A DNA stretch of 64,000 nt. It comes from Misgurnus anguillicaudatus. Lineage: Eukaryota; Chordata; Actinopteri; Cypriniformes; Cobitidae. Shown here in pieces: positions 11,901-20,900 of the stretch. The translations under genes and the position numbers were made by a program. Every line of letters starts with the position of its first letter. The first letter of the stretch is position 1. The notes beneath the pieces are model-generated. The model searched no databases, was not told where the DNA came from, and worked only from the letters and a program-made list of their open reading frames with translations. Location: NCBI RefSeq assembly GCF_027580225.2, contig NC_073355.2:22441501-22505500 (forward strand). Direction: 5' to 3'.

Positions 11901-14900
11901 GAAGTTACGTGCCCACGTCACGCTCCTGTGCGTGTGGTCGCGAAAACGTAACGTTTGTACACGTATTTAAGCACTGCAGTTTTAAAACAAGTTATTTTAA
12001 CCCATTGAAACACAGACAACAGATCTGTATGCGTGCGTTCTTTCTGTGTGTCAGGAGCAGACAAGTCGCGCATCCGCTGCTCATTAAGCTCGTGAGCATT
12101 TTTCCCGCTTTATTGGCCTTAAATACACACATGCGTCAAAATTCCTAATAAACACGACCAGTTAGGTCTTAAGAGAAAGTAAACGGCTAAAAGAGAAAGC
12201 GCATGTGTAACAGTTTATTGGATCCGGACTTTGGTCTTAAAGGGGAAGTTACCTAATTTTGCTCCTGTCTGTCACTCGTGTTAATCAAACAGCATTGAGA
12301 GAAAATCTCTCACTGCTCCTGATTAAATCACTTTTCTACCTTAAATAAAAAAAATATATATAGGCCTATACATACATGCATAATTATTTATTATCATTCT
12401 TATATCATTGACTGTTTATCTTCAGAGAGCTTGAGTTTTGTTTTATCTTCTTTGTAAAAAACTCTACCGTGATACATATCGTTATCATGATAGGATTAAT
12501 TTTATATCGTGATAGAAGGTTTTGGTCATATCGCCCACCCCTAACTGGTGGTTCTCCAAATATTGTTTAAATGCTAAATAAAGTTTTGTTTGAACAATAA
12601 AATTAGGCATCGAACAAAATAATAGTCCAATAATTAAAAAATTGTATCATTAATAATGATTAAAATAAAGAACATTCCCACAGTAAAATCTATTCAGTTA
12701 AATTAAAGAGTTATGTATTTGTATATGTATTCCATCAATTATTATTGTAATATCTTTGTAACGTAACCATCATAAAATAAATCCAGTCTTAATGTGTTAC
12801 ATGTACTGGGGGTTCCTAGCCTGGCTAACACCTGACCAGTCTCATAGAGAATGAGACGTGGTCTGGAAACCATATGTTAATTTTCTCGTATTTGAGGCGT
12901 GGTTTACGAATGCCCAGAGCCGTATATTTGGCGCTACGAATGTCTATCAAATGCGTCTGTACGTAGTGCATAGCCAATCGTTTCAATTATACCAGATGAC
13001 GTATGTACAGCGACATCAATTCAACCTTTAACAACTTTTATCGGGTACGTGTGCACACAACTGAAACAACCACAGTAGGTAGGCTACAGGCATAATGACA
13101 AAATGATATTAATAAATACCACTTACCATTAACAAGTTAATTGTACTTTTTCTACGACGATGCCTAGCAGGTTGGTCCTATTAAACTCCCTGGCTATCAT
13201 GTCTTGCCATATCCAAACATCCCTCTTGAATACGAAATTGTTTAATGCCAAAAGTTGCTCTTTCTAAGGCTGCATTGAAAAGTAACTGCGTCCGCTCCCG
13301 CGTTGGATAAACAAAACTGCTTCGGTCTGTTGCATAGACGTCGTCGTCGTCCTGCTGCCCCTCCCCGTTCTGTGATTGTTTCCCTCTATTTCAGGGGCAA
13401 AAAAGGGTCATAGTTTCCATGCTAGACTTGCAGCGTGAATAAATTTGTGTGCAAGGCAGCATGGGGAAACCCAGGCTAGGGGGTCCACTCCTCCTCTTTC
13501 CATTTAAAGGGGATCGCACACCGGCCGCGCCACGTCTAGGACAACTCAGAGGTATTGTAAACCGGAAGTGCACATTAAATAGCAGGAGCTTCGTCATATA
13601 GCATCATCTTCAAAATGCAAAATATACGTTAGCAGCCAATGTTAATCGTTAATGATTTGGGCCAAATATGGTGTTATTTAATGTTAAACTATGTAAGTGG
13701 CGCTGTGTGGCGCGACAGGGATTTGAGCAACTTTCTCAGCTGGGCGGCGCGGACAGGCGCCACTTGGCGGCGCCGGTGTGCATATACACATAGAAAACAA
13801 TGTGTTCGATTTTTTTTTTAGAACGCCGCTGCGCTGAGCTGCGCGGCTGATGTGCGATCCCCTTAAGGGTTCCTTGACCTGAAAAGGTTAAAGGTCTGGT
13901 ATAGACCATTAAATTAGGAACAAAGTTTGTTGTGGAGAAGACATTAATAAGTTTACATTTTCTTTGGGGAATGAGGCTATTAATTTGTATCTTTACATTT
14001 GTTTACACTCTGCATTTCAGCTGAGTTTGCCACATACCTCAACTTTTGCCGCTCCCTGCGCTTTGACGACAAGCCCGACTACTCTTACTTGAGACAGCTC
14101 TTCAGGAACCTTTTCCACCGACAAGGCTTTTCATACGACTACGTCTTCGACTGGAATATGCTCAAATTCGTGAGTATTGATACTTATTCTCAACATAAAA
14201 TTGTTGCTTTTTGTGTGAAGACTCACTGCTCTATTGATTGTGCATCAGGGTGCAAACAGAGCAGCAGAAGATCCAGAGAGGGAACGGAGGGATCGAGAGG
14301 AACGATTGCGGCATGTGCGAAATCCTGCTGCCCGTGGCATGATGCCTTCCAGCTCAGGTAGACCTAGAGGAACACAAGAAGTAGCACCTCCCACGCCCCT
14401 CACGCCAGCCTCACACACAGGTAAATACTTCACTGCTTCAGTGGAAATCTGTTGCTTGTTGCTTCTTGTTTGTTTTTTTAACTTGAGTAAAATCTGTAGC
14501 TCAAGCATCTGATGGATCAAGGACATTGTTTTGATTTAGAAAGCACACAAGGTTTTTTGTCTCCTTCAGCATTTCAGATTAAGACAGATGTTCATTTACC
14601 AGCTTCTCTTTTTTTTCTCTTGCCATATGTTGTTGTATTGCTTGAGAGGAAGTGGTTAAGAGGTTGTAAGTGTCTTCACTTGGCAGGATGCTGGTGAGAC
14701 ATCACTGACATTTGTTTTATCGAAGGGTGGAGGTTCACACACAATGCATTTCATCTCTCTACCAGTAATTCTAATTTGGTCTCGTTAAAATTAAGCTAGC
14801 GGGTATGAACCGTATGGTCTCAGTTAGCAGTGTCTTTTAACAGGGTTCCCACGGGTCCTTGAAATCCTTGAAAGTTTGTGAATCTGGGGGGGGGAAATTC

Positions 14901-17900
14901 AAGGCTCTGGGAAGTTTTCTGAAAAAAATCTATATTATTCCCTGTGTAGTGTAGGATGATAATATAAAAAATTTTGACTTTTTAAGCACACGCGCTAAAC
15001 TGTTTGCTTAAAATGCTTATATTTTCTGTATGCGAATGTTGATTCATACCAAAATGCTTTTTTGTATAGTTGACACATGAAAACGTCTCTGGTTACGTAT
15101 GTAACTTTTGTTCCCTGAGAAGGCAACGAGATGCTGCGTCTCCCTTGCCATACTTCCTGCATCCCTGTAACGCCGTCTTTGGCAATATTTGAGATAACAA
15201 TATATACTTCCTGGCTCACGCGTCACCCTGTCTTTGTCGTTAAGACTCACCATTGGTTGAATTTGATATACACATTCAGACACACTTAGCCCTGGAGGCG
15301 TCACCACAGTGATGCAGCACGAGTTCCCTCGAAAGGGAACTGTAACAATGTATCTTAAAAGGTAACATGATGTAACCTTGCTTTCACTTGAAATGTGTCC
15401 CAACATTTAGTCCTTGAATTTGAGGGTATTGGACCTGGAAAGTCCTTGAAAGGTCCTTGATTTTGAAGTTAATTAAGGTTTGGGAACCCTGTTTTAAGAA
15501 GCTAGGGACTCGTGTCACTTCTACCATGAGCCCAGTAAACTTAAGTTAGGTTCACTTTGTCTTCACGAAACATTTATTTTTCCTGCAAAGGCTTAGATAA
15601 ATAAAGTTTTTCCAGTGATTGTGTAGTTACTTTGTGGTGCAGACGTTGGAAAGCAGAAGCATGATTTGGTTTAAGTGGACACAACCCAGTGTGTGGTGTC
15701 AGTGTCTAAAATCTTTCCATTTTCCAATCTTTTTCCAGCAGGAATGGAGCGAGAGCGGAAGGTTAGTATGAGGTTGCACCGCGGAGCCCCTGTTAACATT
15801 TCCTCCTCTGATCTAACTGGCCGACAGGACACTTCACGCATGTCGACGTCACAGGTACCAGTTACAAGCATTTTTCCTCATGTATTGCCTGCGTGTTTGC
15901 TGCCAGTGTCAGTTTTATGTTCTCAGCACTGCCGCTTAAATGGCCCTTGTTTGTTTATACCAATGAAACTCACTTTGGGAAAAGTTATAAACTGATACCC
16001 AAGCTACTTAATATCTGGCAGACAGACAGAGGAAAAGATGGCAGGATCTGATGGCCATGTAAGACTGCTCAATTGGAGCTTTTATCTGCTGTGGTATGGC
16101 CTGGTATGGAGCCTGTATTTTGGCTTTAAAGGCTGTTAGCATGCTATTATGAAAGCACTTTGCATTGAGGAGTTGTTTTTTTGTTCAGCATTGCTTTTTA
16201 ACAGTATGTGGAAAAGTATACGGAAAGATGTCGAAGACATGAGTGTAATATTTATTACCATCAATACCATGTATGCAATAATTGAGATGTATGTGTTCTA
16301 AAAATGTTTGTAATATATACAATGTATATATTAGAAGTATGTTAAATGAAGGTGAATTTTGCAAGGAGGAATAACCACCTTCACATTTAGGATCTTAGTT
16401 CATCATGTTCCAGGGTTGCCAGGTTTTCACAGCAAAACCGGCCAATTGCTACTTAGCTTCCTGTTTTTTAGCCACATTCCCGTGGCTAAATACAGGGTTC
16501 CCACCGGTCCTTGAAATCCTGTGAATCTGGGGGAAATAATTCAAGGTCCTTGGAAGTTTTTTGAAAATATACATGCATAGATACAAATCATTGAAAATGC
16601 TTGAATCTATTTTATGCAAGAAGTTTTCTGGAAAAAAAAATCCACATTCCCTGTGTAGTGTAGATGATATCATAAAATTCTAGACTTTTTAACCGTACAT
16701 GCTGAACTGTTCGCTTTAAATGCTTATATCTTCTGTATGCCTATGTTGATTTGTACCAAAATGCTTTTTTGCATAGCTGTGTTTGACACATGAAAACGTC
16801 TCGGGTTACATATGTAACTGTTGTTCCCTGAGAAGGGAATAAGACGTTGCGTCTCTCTTTTGCCATACTTCCTGAGTCCCTGTAACGCCGTCTTTGACAA
16901 TATTTCAGATAGCTATATACTTCCTGGCCCCCGCGTCACCCTGTCTTTGTCGTTAAGTCTCACCATTGGTTGAATTTGATATACACATTCAGACGCACTT
17001 ACCACTGGAGGTGTCCCCAAATTGTCACAGCAGTGACGCAGCGCAAGTTCCCTCAAAAGGGAACTGTAGCAATGTATCTTAAAAGGTAACACGATGTAAC
17101 CTTGCTCTCACTTGAAATGTGTCCCCACATTTAGTCCTTGAATTTAAAGGTGTTGGACCTGGAAAGTCCTTGAAAGGTCCTTGAATTTGAAGTTAAAGGA
17201 ATAGTCTACTCATTTTTAATATTAAAATATGTTATTACCTTAACTAAGAATTGTTGATACATCCCTCTATCATCTGTGTGCGTGCACGTAAGCGCTGGAG
17301 CACGCTGCGACGCTTCGATAGCATTTAGCTTAGCCCCATTCATTCAGTGGTACCATTTAGAGATAAAGTTAGAAGTGACCAAACACATCAACGTTTTTCC
17401 TATTTAAGACGAGTAGTTATACGAGCAAGTTTGGTGGTACAAAATAAAACGTAGCACTTTTCTAAGCGGATTTAAAAGAGGAACTATATTTTATGGCGTA
17501 ATAGCACTTTTGGGAGTACTTTGACTCAGCGCAGTAACACCCTCCCTCTCCCATTATGAGAGTGAGAAGGGGAGCGGACTTTTCAGGCGAGTCGAAGTAC
17601 TCCCAAAAGTGCTATTACGCCATACAATATAGTTCCTCTTTTAAATCCGCTTAGAAAAGCGCTACGTTTTATTTTGTACCACCAAACTTGCTCGTATAAC
17701 TACTCGTCTTAAATAGGAAAAACGTTGATGTGTTTGGTCACTTCTAACTTTATCTCTAAATGGTAGCATTGAATGAATGGGGCTAAGCTAAATGCTATCG
17801 AAGCGTCGCAGCACGCTCCAGCGCTTACGTCCACGCACACAGATGATAGAGGGATGTATCAACAGTTCTTAGTTAAGGTAATAACATATTTTAATATTGA

Positions 17901-20900
17901 AAATGAGTAGACTATTCCTTTAACTAAGGTGTGGGAACCCTGTAAATATCACATTATTGGGGTCGTTTCAATGAAAAACATCCTGCGGCAATAGTATTAA
18001 AGTAGCCCAATTCCGCTTGATACCGCGGACTTGGCAACCCTGTCACTTCACAAAACGTGAGACGAAACCTGTTATGCATTCTTGAAATTCTGCCCAGAAA
18101 GTCTATTCTGTCAACAGATCTCTGATTTGAATATAATCTTTCAAGTAGGAATAACACTTCTGTTCAGGTTCTTGCGACAATGTTGTTGATTTCTTCATGA
18201 ATCAATGTTTCCCCCTCCACTTTACCCACCCTCCCGCCTCAGAATAGCATTCCCTTTGATCACCACGGCAAGTAGATGCTGGCCATGCTCTGGTGTAAGA
18301 GACGCCATTGGGTGAGTGACAGTTGGGTACAAATTTTTTCTGGACCTCCTCCACTTCCCTGCACTGAGTGGTAGGCTCCCTGTCCCACATCACTGCTGTA
18401 TGGCTGTTACGCAGCACATTTCTCTTGCCAGGCTTAACCACCAACACTTCACTCTCGCTTATGATTCAGATCAAATAGTGAGATGCCTAGCAAATGCTGG
18501 TAGTGTTTAATTAAAAAGTTATTATGAAAATTTCCATATAGTTGCTCTCAAATCTGGCTTCAACTTGGTTGTCACCTCACGATCTTTAATGACTCAGATG
18601 GCATTTTAATTTCTGTAAAGAAAATTATTCATAACACCAAATGACGTGATTCGATTCTCACAGATGGACAATACTGTTATGTTACATGTCTTTACTTGAC
18701 TGCATTGAAGTGTTGGTCTTTATTATTTCAGATGGTCCAGAAATATTTCTCTGCTTGGCATAATTTCAAATCCTGAGGGTACATTTGTGCTAATATCGTT
18801 TTTATCAAATGTATAAATGTCACCATGTGACCTACAGCTCATGTAAACTAAACGCAACACATTGGCTTATACCCACTTCATGTGTTCTAGTTCCCAAAAA
18901 ATCACAGCGATCCACTGAAAAATCAAGAAGCAAAGGAAGTTGTAAATGCAATGAAAATTTTAGTGCATTACTATTTAAAATACAAAAATTAGGGGAAACA
19001 GACAGAAACTAAACATACAGTAGTGGTGCAGCCTTACAGCAGAGCGCTGTTCATTGTGTGCTGTGCAGCGCCCTCTGTCTGTGAGTCTGTGCCTCCTACA
19101 CTTATGTGATGTGTCGGTAACCCCTTAACTGCCTGGATGTGATGTGAATGCATACTTCTGCCTCACTTTTTAACCACCAGCGCTTGATTTTGGCCTGCTG
19201 GTTCTCTGGCATGCAGTGTGATGCTCCTGCACCCACTTATCAATGCAGCTTTACACTTACCAAGCTTTTTGCTTTTATGATGGAAGCGTAAAACTGCTGC
19301 TTAGGGATGTCCCGATCCGATATGCTGGATCGGTATCGGGTCCGATCCGGGGTTCTTGGCTGGATCGGACATCGGATCGAGGACCGACAACATGAACGAT
19401 CCAATTCCGATATGTGCGTTAGCCGTGGTTGTTACTGACAAGCTATTAAAAGGACAACGTATTATAAAAGCACCATAAACGTTTATGCACTATATTCAAA
19501 GTCTTTTAATACACTCAATAGCTTCTTGTGAAGGAACAAACGTGCATTTAAAGATATTTAAGGTCACAGAAACACTGTAACTTACTCGCAAACTGAGTTA
19601 ATAATGCACTGGTGAAGCGGACGGATGAAAGGCTTCATTTACACACGCAAACACAAGATAACTTTAGGCTATTTTATAGATCTGATTTTATAAAGTCTCA
19701 GTAAGCCGTTGAATGGATGCAATGCACTTTGTGCTGAGCACACGATGCATCTATTCTCTTTGTGTTTTAACAGTTATAAACTTTCTATTGCGGTGTGAGG
19801 ATTCCCATGAGATGATGATTCAAGGGCATCAATTCTGCACCCAGAAAGCCCATAAACGACCAGAAAGCCCAATATATGACTTAGGCGGATCAATTCTGCA
19901 CCCGGACTGTGTATAAAAAGTCCGGTCAAATGCATAATTCCAAAATAACCATCCGCACACTAAAGTTTTTTTACTATTACAGTTTTACGCAATTAAGAAA
20001 AAAATATTTAGCATACTTCATTGATCAAACGTACCTATTATATGTTCTCTTAAACACTGTCATGATTAATATTTACTAATGTTTCCTGTAACTTGTAAAT
20101 CATTTTAAATTATTGATTTTAACATTTAAAATGATACTAGATGTAGCAGAAAGCACTATACACATTTAATTACAAAAGTATCGGGCAGATATCGGTATCG
20201 GCTGATATACGGAATTCTGGTATCGGAATCGGATCGGAAATGAAAAAGTGGGATCGGGACATCCCTACTGCTGCTTATTAAATCTGTTTAACAAAAACAG
20301 CTTCCTCTTTCCATGTTTTCATTTGTGACCTGACTGAAATTAAATGTTTTTTGACCCGTAGTAGAGGTATTCTGCAGCCCTGAGCTGTCTCAGATTTCCT
20401 GAATGGCTCACCTCTGCAACTCTTTTGTTCTCCCTGTAACGTCAGCAATGGATTCGCCTTGCACACACACACCCCCCGTGCTCTTTAAAAGGGCAGTCAC
20501 GTGATTGGCTCGATTCAGTGCCCCTCAGTCCTCATGAGCCCCTGCACTGTCATGCCCTGAAGAAGGATCAGGTTTAATTGTGCATTGGAGGGTACAAGAT
20601 GCAATTGAGTGTCGGCCCTCCCCCACTTCTGAAAAAATAGATCACAAATGAATGCTTCTAAACATTTTGCCCCCTTCATGTTCCTTTCACTCCGGACATA
20701 AGCTTTCTATTGTGGCAGGCTATGAGGGAGCTCATAGGACAGCCACATGACCTTATTTAATAAATATTTAAGGTTCAGAGCATGCATGCACAAGCAAACT
20801 TCAAAGGAAACCAACCATGTATTTTTAGAAAGGTTAAATTGGCAGGCTTAGTTAAATCTCACATGAAATTCATGATGATGAAACTCAACCGATGTTACAA

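Noticed and set aside
13999..14526. Open frames extending csnk1d exons 6 and 7 into introns
   Set aside because: Both run past good GT donors at 14170 and 14421, and the protein matches the CK1 delta family only up to those points.
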